A DNA stretch of 33,716 nucleotides from an uncultured Verrucomicrobiota bacterium (lineage in GTDB: Bacteria > Verrucomicrobiota > Verrucomicrobiia > Limisphaerales > UBA9464), in assembly GCA_903880005.1 (NCBI GenBank), contig CAIRNV010000395.1:1-33716 (forward strand). The letters are read 5' to 3'. The position numbers and the translations under genes are program-made. The first letter of the stretch is position 1. Each line of letters opens with the position of its first letter. Below the pieces are notes generated by a model that was not told where the DNA came from, ran no database searches, and saw only the letters and a program-made list of their open reading frames with translations. Positions 1 to 7,899 of this stretch are shown in pieces.

Positions 1-138
1 CGTGCTTGCTCGATCTGCTTGCGCAAATCCTTCGTCGTTCGCTCGTTACGGGCCTCGTACCGGCCCGCGCCTCGCTCACTCCTCGGCTTGCGCAAGCATC
101 TGCTTCGCAATCACTTCCCTCCCAACTGAATCGTTCCG
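1..138 (+). repeat. Left copy of a dispersed inverted repeat
   Basis: This stretch matches, with scattered mismatches, the reverse complement of 14043-14184. Shared blocks include a 'cgtgcttgctcgatctgct' start, a 'gtcgttcgctcgttac' block and a 'gcgcctcgctcactcctcg' block. The left copy runs off the window edge, so its true outer end is not visible. It stops just before the stop codon of the SIS gene. No convincing gene is seen in it; the open frame through it translates to an Arg/Ser-rich peptide that is probably a by-product of the repeat. Confidence 0.75.
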
Positions 139-139
139 G

Positions 140-709
140 CTAAGCGGTGGCGGCGTCCGTCTCCATGAACGCGTAGCACAGCAGGTGGAGGATGGTCATC
201 TGGGCGTCCTCGACGCGGCCGTAATGGGTGTCGTCGATGACGACCAATTGGTCGGCCAGCTCGGCCATGCGACCGCGCTTGGCTCCGACGAGGGCGACGG
301 TCCAGACGCCGTTGGCGCGGCACCACTCCATGGTCTTCACGAGGTTGGGGGAATTGCCGCTGACGCTGATGCCGATGACGACGTCCCCGGGGCGGGCGTA
401 GTTGGTCAATTGGCGGACGAAGATGTCGTCGTAGCTGTAGTCATTACCGAGCGCGGTGATCCACGCGACGTTGTCGGTGAGGGAAAGGACCCGGAAACGC
501 TTTCCGAGCTTGTCGGACGATCCCTTGCCGAGATCGACGGCAAAGTGCGAGGCGTTGGCGGCGCTGCCGCCATTGCCCACCGCGAAGATTTGGCGGTCTT
601 CCGACCATGCCTTGCGGAGGGTCGTGACGAGTCCTTCCAGGGCCTCGACGTTGAGTGATGCGAGCGTCGCGCGCTGCGCGGCGACGTATTCAGCGATCCA
701 ATTCTTCAT
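140..709 (-). CDS. SIS-domain phosphosugar isomerase, GmhA-like
   Basis: A 189-residue protein with a single SIS (sugar isomerase) fold of the phosphoheptose isomerase type. Visible signatures are GNGGSAANASHFAVDL (45-60), which binds the sugar phosphate, SVSGNSPN (115-122), and a C-terminal E167, Q170 and H175 cluster resembling the GmhA catalytic Glu/Gln/His set. Length fits GmhA (about 190). The start is the ATG at 709 (MKNWIAEY). The open frame extends upstream to 856 but there it only translates a repeat element. GmhA converts sedoheptulose 7-phosphate to D-glycero-heptose 7-phosphate for LPS or glycoprotein heptose. No other heptose gene is nearby, so the exact substrate is uncertain. 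The protein is probably cytoplasmic. Confidence 0.85.
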   Translation of the reverse strand: MKNWIAEYVAAQRATLASLNVEALEGLVTTLRKAWSEDRQIFAVGNGGSAANASHFAVDLGKGSSDKLGKRFRVLSLTDNVAWITALGNDYSYDDIFVRQLTNYARPGDVVIGISVSGNSPNLVKTMEWCRANGVWTVALVGAKRGRMAELADQLVVIDDTHYGRVEDAQMTILHLLCYAFMETDAATA

Positions 710-770
710 CCCGGCCAAAGTCTCGGTTCGCCGCTGGATCGAAGTCGAGACGCGATTGCGCGGCCCCGTT

Positions 771-831
771 GGCGGCCGGGGACGGCCGCGCTCCCAGGGT
801 GGAGCCCACACGACGTCTTCGGGCTGCACCG
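771..831 (+). repeat. Truncated copy of the palindromic TIR element
   Basis: It carries the invariant core GCGGCCGGGGACGGCCGC (772-789, six-bp arms around a six-base loop), then 'gctcccaggg' and 'cgacgtcttcggg', as in the fuller copies at 12956-13110, 14526-14680 and 33541-33698. The left end with its terminal inverted repeat is missing. The fragment lies in the divergent gap between the SIS gene and the EF-hand gene. Confidence 0.75.
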
Positions 832-913
832 CGTTGGCGGGACCGGGTCCGCGCAACGGCGGAGGGCGTCATCCGCCGTTGTTGCAATCTAGGAATCGTG
901 ACACGGTGTCCCC

Positions 914-1264
914 ATGACGACGAGGCATGCGATGCGGCAAATCGCCGTCGCGATGTTGGCCATGGCAGCGCTGGCGACGGCGGGGGCCAAGGAGATCGAG
1001 AGGCCCGGTGGCAAAGGACATCTCCAAGGACCGCAACGGGCCCTGAAGAACTTCGACGCCAACAAGAATGGCCGGATTGACGGGCCCGAGGTGGACCGGC
1101 TTCGGGAGGCGTTCGCCGGTGCCATGCGGGAGAGCCTGGCCCATTACGACCTCAATGGGGACGGCGTCCTAGACGACCCAGAGGTCGCGCGGATCCGGAC
1201 CGTGAGCCGGCCAGGCACGCCCCGATCCCAGGTGGGAGGCAGCGAAGCGGCCCCGGTGAAGTAG
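914..1264 (+). CDS. Small exported EF-hand protein
   Basis: A 116-residue protein with an N-terminal hydrophobic stretch (about residues 8-24) that looks like a signal peptide with cleavage near AGA, then two canonical 12-residue EF-hand loops: DANKNGRIDGPE (48-59) and DLNGDGVLDDPE (79-90). Both have acidic or amide ligands at positions 1, 3 and 5, Gly at 6, a hydrophobic residue at 8 and Glu at 12, so Ca2+ binding is likely. An in-frame ATG at 932 is better spaced from a 'cgagg' purine run than the ATG at 914, so the true start may be seven codons later. The role is unknown. It stands alone on its strand, convergent with the prepilin-like gene 47 bases downstream. Confidence 0.75.
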   Translation: MTTRHAMRQIAVAMLAMAALATAGAKEIERPGGKGHLQGPQRALKNFDANKNGRIDGPEVDRLREAFAGAMRESLAHYDLNGDGVLDDPEVARIRTVSRPGTPRSQVGGSEAAPVK

Positions 1265-1311
1265 AGCTCAAACACGAGCGAGCCGCGCCGGGCACGGCCT
1301 CCACCCGGCAC

Positions 1312-2064
1312 TTACCACCAAAACGCCGGGTCGTCGGTCGTGCGAACGACCATCTTCTTGAACGGCGTCCACGAGGTGTGGCCGTCCAGGAAGAGGACAT
1401 TGCCGCCAATGGGCATGCTGCCGTTCAAATGGGCGGCCTGGTGGCCCTTCCATCCTCCGTCCACGCGCACGTAACGGTTGCGGGTGCGGTCCACCATGTT
1501 GCCCCCGACGGACAGCGTGGCATCGGCGATGATCACCCGCTCGGAGGAGCCCGGGTTGACCTCCACCCCGGCGATGCGCCAGGGCTTGGGGTTGAGGGAC
1601 TCGGTGATGTTGGTGGACTGGACCCGGCCTGCGCCCTCGAAGGCGAACGCATAGCCGGCGACCCGGTAGCCGTTGTCGGTGCGCGTGATCTCGTTGGTGG
1701 AGTCCGTCGTGAAGCGCCAGAGCTCGTTGTTGTTCTGCTTCGTGAATCCCGGGCAATACAGGATGTTGCGCTGGCCGCCGTTCTTGACGATGGCGTTGGC
1801 GGCGGCGGCGGGGATGTCCCAGGGCCAGACGGCCCCGGCGCAGTTGGGGAACCGGTCCTTGTTGTCGTGCGCGTACATGATCGTCGCGACGCCCAACTGC
1901 TTCAGGTTGCTGTTGCAACGGACCACCAGGGCGCGGGACTTGGCCTTGGCCAACGCCGGCAACAACATGCCCGCGAGGATCGCGATGATGGCGATGACGA
2001 CGAGCAACTCGATCAAGGTGAAGGCGGCCCTCGAGCTCGGGCCGCGAACGCGCGACGGATTCAT
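1312..2064 (-). CDS. Prepilin-type N-terminal methylation protein with H-X9-DG-like C-terminus
   Basis: A 250-residue protein starting at the ATG at 2064. A short basic leader ends at A14, and the mature part begins F15-T-L-I-E19 followed by a hydrophobic helix ([19 protein letters not shown]). The conserved -1 Gly of type IV prepilins is Ala here, while Glu5 is kept. After the helix comes an [10 protein letters not shown] motif with a [11 protein letters not shown] segment, and near the end NVLFLDGH, the H-X9-DG signature. This is a very expanded paralogous family in Verrucomicrobia, Planctomycetes and Lentisphaerae whose members are exported and mostly uncharacterised. The gene is alone, divergent from the transglutaminase gene. 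The frame continues to an upstream start at 2124, but that would give an unusually long leader. Confidence 0.85.
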   Translation of the reverse strand: MNPSRVRGPSSRAAFTLIELLVVIAIIAILAGMLLPALAKAKSRALVVRCNSNLKQLGVATIMYAHDNKDRFPNCAGAVWPWDIPAAAANAIVKNGGQRNILYCPGFTKQNNNELWRFTTDSTNEITRTDNGYRVAGYAFAFEGAGRVQSTNITESLNPKPWRIAGVEVNPGSSERVIIADATLSVGGNMVDRTRNRYVRVDGGWKGHQAAHLNGSMPIGGNVLFLDGHTSWTPFKKMVVRTTDDPAFWW

Positions 2065-2264
2065 GATGAAACGGGTATCTGACCGGGACGTTGCCCAAGG
2101 CGCGCCCCGTCGCGCGAGCCTCAATTTCAGCGCCCAAACCCCGAATGATTCAGCCCAGGAACGGCGGCGGGCGACGAGGTCGCCCCACCCTACCGTCGGA
2201 TCCGAGGGGCTTCGCGGAGAAATGCCGTGCTTGAAATTGGGCGCGACCGCCGGACGCTCGGGGC

Positions 2265-3107
2265 GTGGCTAGGCTCCAAGTGGTCCATCGCACGCGTTAC
2301 GGGTACGCGACGCCGGTGCGCGAGAGCTTCAACGAGGTGAGGCTCCGGCCCGTCTCCAACGAGCACCAGCGTTGCGACTCGTTCATGCTCAAGGTGCTCC
2401 CGGCCGTGAACCTGCGTCATTACGAGGACTTCTATGCGAATTGCGTCCATCACTTCGAGGTCATCCAACCCCACGACTCCCTCTTGATCGAGGCCACCAG
2501 CCGCGTGGAGACCAACGCCTCGAACGTCCTCGATCCCGGGGCCACGCCCTTCCCCATGGCGCGCATCGACGAATGCGGGCGGCTCGAACGCTGCTTCGAC
2601 TACCTCCAAGGCAGCGACTACGTGGCGCTGGACGCCGACTTGTGGCGCCTTGCCATCGACATCGCCGGGCAGGAGACCGACGCATGGCAGGCCGCGCAGC
2701 GGATCTCGGGCTGGATTCATTCCACGTTTTCCTACGTGCCCCGCGCGACCAATGCCTACACCCGGATGTCCGACGCCCTGCAACGGCGCACCGGCGTCTG
2801 CCAGGACTACGCGCACGTCCTCGTCGGCCTCTGCCGTTCCCTCCGCATCCCCGCCCTCTACGTGTCCGGGTATTTCTGGACGCCGGGCGCCGATGCATCC
2901 CATGCGTGGGGGGAGGTTTACCTCCCGGGCCTTGGATGGCGGGCCCTGGACCCCACGCACGGGACCCAACCGGACGAGCGTTACATCAAGGTCGCCGTCG
3001 GGCGTGACTACGGGGACGTGGCCCCCACGCGCGGCCACTACAAGGGCACCCAGGAACGCTCCATCGACGTCCGCGTGGAGATCGGGCCCGTCGGGGAGAA
3101 TGGATGA
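2265..3107 (+). CDS. Transglutaminase-like cysteine protease family protein
   Basis: A 280-residue protein with an N-terminal bacterial transglutaminase-like beta domain (about 1-90, with [14 protein letters not shown] typical of its opening strands) and a transglutaminase core. The catalytic triad is visible: Cys179 in TGVCQDYAH, His213 in [10 protein letters not shown] and Asp229 in DPTHG. Members of this family generally act as amidases or proteases rather than cross-linkers, and no signal peptide is seen here. The start is a GTG at 2265; there is no better ATG at the N-terminus of the domain. It lies 18 bases upstream of the HtrA gene, so the two are probably co-transcribed. The substrate is unknown. 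Confidence 0.88.
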   Translation: MARLQVVHRTRYGYATPVRESFNEVRLRPVSNEHQRCDSFMLKVLPAVNLRHYEDFYANCVHHFEVIQPHDSLLIEATSRVETNASNVLDPGATPFPMARIDECGRLERCFDYLQGSDYVALDADLWRLAIDIAGQETDAWQAAQRISGWIHSTFSYVPRATNAYTRMSDALQRRTGVCQDYAHVLVGLCRSLRIPALYVSGYFWTPGADASHAWGEVYLPGLGWRALDPTHGTQPDERYIKVAVGRDYGDVAPTRGHYKGTQERSIDVRVEIGPVGENG

Positions 3108-3125
3108 AGCGGCGCACGGCATCCC

Positions 3126-4556
3126 ATGAGAAGACACCCTGACGTTCCCACGCCGAACGGTGCCCCTGTTGCGGCCCGCCCGCCCTGTTGGGCGAGGTGG
3201 GCGATTGCAGCCATCGCTCTGGCCGGGGGACTGCCACCCCTCGCCGGGACCAACACCCCGCCCGCCACCGTCCCGCCAACGCCCATCGTCGAGCCGGGCG
3301 ACATCCGCAGGGATGCCACGGTGCAGGCCATCGAGAAGGTGATGCCCGCCGTCGTGAACATCTCGACACGGGTTCGTTCGAGCCGCCTGGACGATCCCGT
3401 GGAGCAATGGTTGTCGGACTTCTTCGGGTACCGCCAACGGCCCACGATGAAGGAGTACAGCCGCGGCTCCGGGGTCGTGATCGATCCCGACGGATACGTG
3501 CTGACGAACGTGCACGTGGTCCAGGACGTGGACGACATCCGGGTGCAGTTCGCGGACACCGGGGAGACGCTGGAGGCGGAGCGCATCGCGTTGTCGGCGT
3601 CCAAGGACGTGGCGTTGCTGCGCATACGGGGGACGGCGGGACGGCGTTTCAAGGCGGTGAAGCTCGCGAGGGAAGACGACCTGTTGCTGGGCGAGACCGT
3701 GATTGCGCTGGGCAACCCCTTCGGCCTCGGCGGATCGGTCAGCCGGGGCATCCTGAGCTCGAAATCGCGTCGGGCAACGGGCGCGGTTCCCGAGGGAACG
3801 CGACTCGACATCGAGGATTGGCTGCAAACGGACGCGTCGATCAACCCGGGCAACTCGGGCGGTCCCTTGGTGAATCTCAAGGGCGAATTGCTTGGCCTGA
3901 GCGTGGCGGTGCTGCCGGCGAACGTGGGCGCGCAGGGCATCGGCTTCGCCATCCCGATCCGCCGCGTGAACGAGGCCCTGGCCGAGACGTTGAGCGGGGA
4001 TTCGGTCGCGGGCTGGTGGTTCGGGGCGCGGCTGGAACCGGGCCGTCGGCCGCTGGTCATCCGGTCGGTGCAGCCCGGCAGCCCGGCGGACGCCGCAGGC
4101 CTGAAGGCGGGCGATCAAATCCAGGAACTGGGTGGCAAGCCCGTGGACCACGTCATCGAGTTCAACCGACGGCTCGTTGCCGGGGGCGGTCGGGACATGA
4201 CCCTGACGCTCAAGCGGTCCAACGCCGCCCGGACGGTCACCGTTCGCCTGGTCAAGGAGGCAGACTACTTCGATGCCCGGCTGGTGCGGCGGCGACTGGG
4301 GTTGTCGGTGGAGCGGTCGTCGGCCGGGCTGGTCATCAAGTCGGTGGATGCGGATGGGCCTGCGTCGGGCCGCGTGGCGGCCGGGATGGTGATTGATGGC
4401 ATGGACGGGCAGGCGCACGGGGACGTGATGGGGTTGGCGAAGGCCTTGAATGGGAAGCGTGCGGGCGACCGCGTGGACTTGTTGGTGGCGGCGTATCGCC
4501 GGGCTGGCCCTTTCGTCCGACGCGAGGAAGGCATCGTCAACGTGGCCGTGCGGTAG
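3126..4556 (+). CDS. HtrA/DegP-type serine protease with two PDZ-like domains
   Basis: A 476-residue protein with a hydrophobic anchor or signal (about 22-40), a trypsin-like domain (about 60-285) with His130 (TNVHVV), Asp161 (SKDVALL) and Ser244 (PGNSGGPL), and two PDZ-like regions. The first is around 300-375 (VQPGSPADAAGLKAGDQI); the second, around 390-455, is more diverged (DADGPASGRVAAGMVIDGM). This is the layout of periplasmic DegP/DegQ quality-control proteases and chaperones. The order of triad and PDZ modules and the length match the family. It follows the transglutaminase gene by 18 bases and precedes the ABC ATPase by 115 bases, so it may belong to the same transcript. The second PDZ is weak, and orthology to DegP, DegQ or DegS cannot be settled from sequence alone. 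Confidence 0.92.
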   Translation: MRRHPDVPTPNGAPVAARPPCWARWAIAAIALAGGLPPLAGTNTPPATVPPTPIVEPGDIRRDATVQAIEKVMPAVVNISTRVRSSRLDDPVEQWLSDFFGYRQRPTMKEYSRGSGVVIDPDGYVLTNVHVVQDVDDIRVQFADTGETLEAERIALSASKDVALLRIRGTAGRRFKAVKLAREDDLLLGETVIALGNPFGLGGSVSRGILSSKSRRATGAVPEGTRLDIEDWLQTDASINPGNSGGPLVNLKGELLGLSVAVLPANVGAQGIGFAIPIRRVNEALAETLSGDSVAGWWFGARLEPGRRPLVIRSVQPGSPADAAGLKAGDQIQELGGKPVDHVIEFNRRLVAGGGRDMTLTLKRSNAARTVTVRLVKEADYFDARLVRRRLGLSVERSSAGLVIKSVDADGPASGRVAAGMVIDGMDGQAHGDVMGLAKALNGKRAGDRVDLLVAAYRRAGPFVRREEGIVNVAVR

Positions 4557-4671
4557 ATGGGCGCGGCGATGCCGTCGGGGCCGGACGCATGGTTCGCGGG
4601 TGATGGAGGCCGGGCCGAGGAAATCCCGCTTGGGGGGACGGTGGCGAACGGGCAAGGTTGGCGGGACGGGC

Positions 4672-5634
4672 ATGGATCAAGGCAAGCCGATCATCGAGGT
4701 CGAGAACCTGACGAAGCGTTATCCCGGGCGAACAGCCGTGGACGACGTGTCGTTCGTGATTGGGCGTGGCGAGGTGGTGGGGTTCCTGGGGCCCAACGGC
4801 GCGGGCAAGTCCACCACGTTGCGCATCCTGGCCAGCTACCTCCCGGCGACGAGCGGGACGGTGCGCGTGGCGGGGCACGATGTCTTCCACGAGCCCGACG
4901 AGGTGCGGCGTCGGATCGGCTACATGCCCGAGAACAATCCGCTGCACCTGGACATGCGCGTGCGCGAGTACCTCAAGTTCCGGTCCCGGTTGAAGGGGCT
5001 CGGGTGGCGGCGCGGGCGGGAGCGGGTGGACACGGTGCTGGAACAATGCGGCCTGACGGGTGTTTCGAGCCGCATCATTGGGCAGCTCTCCAAGGGCTAC
5101 CGACAGCGCGTGGGCCTGGCTGATGCCCTCGTGCACGAGCCGGACCTGGTCATCCTGGACGAGCCGACGATCGGCCTGGACCCGCACCAGATACGGTCGG
5201 TGCGATCGCTGGTGAAGGACCTGGGCAAGCGGCACACGGTGGTGCTTTCGACCCACATCCTGAGCGAGGTGGAGATGACGTGCTCGCGGGTGTTGATCTT
5301 GCATCGGGGACGGATCCTGGCGGCGGACCGGACGGAGGACCTGGAGCAAAGGCTGAGCCTTGGCGGGCAGGTGGTGGCGGAGATCGAGGCCCCGGCTGCG
5401 GCGTTGATGGACGCGTTCCGCGACCTGCCGGGCGTGGAGACGACGGACGTGCAGCCCTTGGATGGGGCGTACCAGCGGGTGACGTTGTCGCCCAAGAACG
5501 GGGTGGACCTGAGGCCGGTGGTGTTCGGGGAGGCGCGGGCACGCGGTTGGACGCTGCGGGAGCTGACGCGGGGTCGGCGCTCGCTGGAGGACATCTTCGT
5601 GCACCTGACCCGTGGGAAGGTGAAGGAGGAATGA
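4672..5634 (+). CDS. ABC transporter ATPase, GldA-like
   Basis: A 320-residue ATPase with Walker A GPNGAGKST (40-48), signature LSKGYRQRV (139-147), Walker B VILDEPTIGLD (160-170) and H-loop His195 (STHILSEVE). The Q-loop region reads GYMPENNPLH, with Glu where many ABC proteins have Gln, as in other GldA/drug-exporter-like ATPases. The C-terminal 90 residues form the accessory domain typical of ABC-2 exporters. The start is the ATG at 4672 (MDQGKPIIEVENLTKRY). The open frame extends further upstream only into the HtrA gene. The ATPase should drive the permease encoded two bases downstream. The family is named from Bacteroidota gliding genes, but the homologues here need not mediate gliding. 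Confidence 0.92.
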   Translation: MDQGKPIIEVENLTKRYPGRTAVDDVSFVIGRGEVVGFLGPNGAGKSTTLRILASYLPATSGTVRVAGHDVFHEPDEVRRRIGYMPENNPLHLDMRVREYLKFRSRLKGLGWRRGRERVDTVLEQCGLTGVSSRIIGQLSKGYRQRVGLADALVHEPDLVILDEPTIGLDPHQIRSVRSLVKDLGKRHTVVLSTHILSEVEMTCSRVLILHRGRILAADRTEDLEQRLSLGGQVVAEIEAPAAALMDAFRDLPGVETTDVQPLDGAYQRVTLSPKNGVDLRPVVFGEARARGWTLRELTRGRRSLEDIFVHLTRGKVKEE

Positions 5635-5635
5635 G

Positions 5636-6388
5636 ATGAGGGCCTTTCCGACATTGGTGCTTCGGGAGCTGGGCATGCAGTTCAACTCGCTGACGGGGTA
5701 CGTGGTGATCGCGGGCGTGCTGTTGCTCACGGGCTTTAGCTTGGTGGACTTGGTGGAGCGCATCCGGCAGATGCCGCACGAGGCGCCGGTGACGGAGCTG
5801 TTCTACCAGACGGCGTACTTCTGGCTGGTGGTGTTGCTGGTGTCCCCGGTGATCACGATGCGTTCGTTTGCCGGCGAGAAGTCCGGGGGCACGTACGAGG
5901 CGTTGATGACCACGCCCGTGGGGGACTGGGAGGTGGTGCTGGCGAAGTTTGCGGGGGCGTGGCTGTTCTTCGTGCTGACATGGCTTCCGGTGGCGGGGGT
6001 GCTGCTGGTGATGCGCCAGGTGACGGGCGAGGCGGCCTTGTTCGAGCCGCGCGTGGTGGCGGTGACGTTCGGGGGCATCGGGCTGGTGGGCAGCTTGTTC
6101 ATGTCGTTGGGATGCTTTGCCTCGGCGCTGACCCGTTCGGAGATCGTGGCGGCCATGGTTTCGTTCCTTTTTGGGATTGGGTTGTGGATGCTGGGGTACC
6201 GGCCGGACTCGTCCGGGTTGCTGCCGGGATGGGCGGCGCCGGCGCTGGAGCACATCTCGATGACGCGGCACATGGAGGACTTCTCGCGGGGGCTCGTGGT
6301 GGGGCGACACGTCGTGTTCTACCTGACGGCGACGTGGTTGTTCCTGTTCCTGACGCAAAGGGTGGTGGAGAGCCGTCGATGGAAATGA
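5636..6388 (+). CDS. ABC-2 type permease, GldF-like
   Basis: A 250-residue polytopic membrane protein with about six hydrophobic segments. After the first helix pair comes ITMRSFAGEKSGGTYEALMTTPV, with the acidic GEK-GT-E-L-TPV motif typical of GldF/NosY-like ABC-2 permeases. Its ATG starts two bases after the ATPase stop codon, and its last codons overlap the start of the GldG-like gene, so translation is probably coupled. It would form the membrane channel with the upstream ATPase. The transported substrate is not evident. Confidence 0.9.
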   Translation: MRAFPTLVLRELGMQFNSLTGYVVIAGVLLLTGFSLVDLVERIRQMPHEAPVTELFYQTAYFWLVVLLVSPVITMRSFAGEKSGGTYEALMTTPVGDWEVVLAKFAGAWLFFVLTWLPVAGVLLVMRQVTGEAALFEPRVVAVTFGGIGLVGSLFMSLGCFASALTRSEIVAAMVSFLFGIGLWMLGYRPDSSGLLPGWAAPALEHISMTRHMEDFSRGLVVGRHVVFYLTATWLFLFLTQRVVESRRWK

Positions 6389-7890
6389 GATCCACGCGAC
6401 AGAACGAGCCGAGCTTCGTGCCCGCACGGCGGCTGCGCATCGCGTTTTCCGTGGTGGTCGGGATGGCGTCGGCGGTGGTCGTGTTCGTCCTGGTGAACCA
6501 CCTGGCGGCGTCGCGTTTCAAGTGGCGCCGGGACGTTTCCGGGACGGGACGCTTCCAACTGTCGCCCTTGACGCGCCAAGTGTTGGCGGGGCTGACGAAC
6601 GACGTCCGGGTGACGGTGTTGTTCCCGAGGGACTCGGAGATCCGGGGCTACATCGAGGGGTTGCTGCGCGAGTACACGGAGTTGCAACCCCGGGTCAGGG
6701 CGCGCTTCGTGGACAACGAGGTGGAGCCGGTGACGGCGATGCAGGTGCGGACGACGTACCGGCTGGGCAGCACGGACGCGAACCAGGTGATCTTCGACGC
6801 GGGCGGGCAGGTGGCGCGGGTGGCGGAGTCGGAGTTGTCGGCGTATGACGCGAACATCAACGAGATGATGCTGGGCGCGAAGAAGGAGATCCGGCGATCC
6901 GGCTTCAAGGGGGAGTTGTTGTTCACATCGGCGCTGGCCGGGCTGGCGAGCACGAACGTGCCCGTGGCGTGCTTCGTGACGGGACACGACGAGGCCCGCG
7001 CGGAGTCGGAGGACCGGCTGGGGGGATACTACCGGTTCTCGGCCTTGCTGGCGGGCAAGGGGGCAAGGGTGACCACGATTCGCCTGGACGGCACGAACGA
7101 CGTGCCGGCCGACTGCCAGATCCTCGTCATCGCGGGCCCGACGCAGCCCTTCCTGCCGACGGAGATCGAGCGGGTGGTGAAGTTCTTGGATGGCGGGGGA
7201 CGGGTGGTGCTGGGGCTGGACTCGACGCGGCCGACCTTGCGGACGGGGCTGGAGGAGGTGTTGCAGCAATGGGGCATCGCGGCCCCGCCCATGTACGCGG
7301 CGGACACCAACAACACGCTGGGCGGCTTCTCCGTTCTTTCGACCAACTTCGGGTCGCATCCCATCACGCTCCCGATGACGCGGAGCGAGTCGCGGTTGTT
7401 CTTCCTGGCGCCGCGCGTGGTGGGGACGTTGCCGCCCGACATGCGCCCTGCGGACGCGCCGAAGGCCGTGATCTTGGCGACGACGGGCCCGGGCGGGATG
7501 ACGCGGTCCGACTTCCGCGGCGGCTCGGTGGCCTTTCGTCCGGGGCTGGATCGCGTGGGGGAGGTGCCGATGGCGGCGGCGGCGGAGCGCGGCGGCGTGG
7601 CGGGGGTGGCGGCGGGGCGCGGGACGGCGCGGTTGGTGGTCGTGGGCGACATGCATGTGTTTGCGAACGACGCCTTCACCAACCCTGGCAACGTGGACTT
7701 CGCGGAGCTGACGTTGGCGTGGTTGCTGGACCGGACGGAGATGCTCGCGATCGGGCCGAAGCCCATCCGGGAGTATCGGCTGTACCTGACGCCCCAACAG
7801 CTCCGGGCGTTGCGCTGGACGTTGCTGGGCGTGTTGCCTTGCGCGGTGTTGGGGGTGGGGTTTGTGGTGTGGTTCCGGCGACGCAACTAA
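6379..7890 (+). CDS. GldG-like auxiliary protein of an ABC transporter
   Basis: A 503-residue protein with a membrane helix near the N-terminus (about 21-43), a large extracytoplasmic region and a second helix close to the C-terminus (about 478-496) followed by FRRRN. The extracytoplasmic part contains FLPTEIERVVKFLDGGGR, typical of the GldG / ABC-type uncharacterised transport domain. In Bacteroidota, GldG forms an ABC complex with GldA and GldF. Two starts are possible: the ATG at 6379, or the ATG at 6385, which overlaps the permease stop as ATGA. The second is the more usual coupling arrangement and would shorten the protein by two residues. The gene is followed after nine bases by the DUF4340 gene. 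Confidence 0.85.
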   Translation: MEMRSTRQNEPSFVPARRLRIAFSVVVGMASAVVVFVLVNHLAASRFKWRRDVSGTGRFQLSPLTRQVLAGLTNDVRVTVLFPRDSEIRGYIEGLLREYTELQPRVRARFVDNEVEPVTAMQVRTTYRLGSTDANQVIFDAGGQVARVAESELSAYDANINEMMLGAKKEIRRSGFKGELLFTSALAGLASTNVPVACFVTGHDEARAESEDRLGGYYRFSALLAGKGARVTTIRLDGTNDVPADCQILVIAGPTQPFLPTEIERVVKFLDGGGRVVLGLDSTRPTLRTGLEEVLQQWGIAAPPMYAADTNNTLGGFSVLSTNFGSHPITLPMTRSESRLFFLAPRVVGTLPPDMRPADAPKAVILATTGPGGMTRSDFRGGSVAFRPGLDRVGEVPMAAAAERGGVAGVAAGRGTARLVVVGDMHVFANDAFTNPGNVDFAELTLAWLLDRTEMLAIGPKPIREYRLYLTPQQLRALRWTLLGVLPCAVLGVGFVVWFRRRN

Positions 7891-7899
7891 GGGGGCCTG

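Noticed and set aside
4672-7890. Gliding motility system
   Set aside because: Only gldA/F/G-like genes are present; the Gld/Spr core (gldK-N, sprA) is absent, and these ABC genes occur in non-gliding bacteria.
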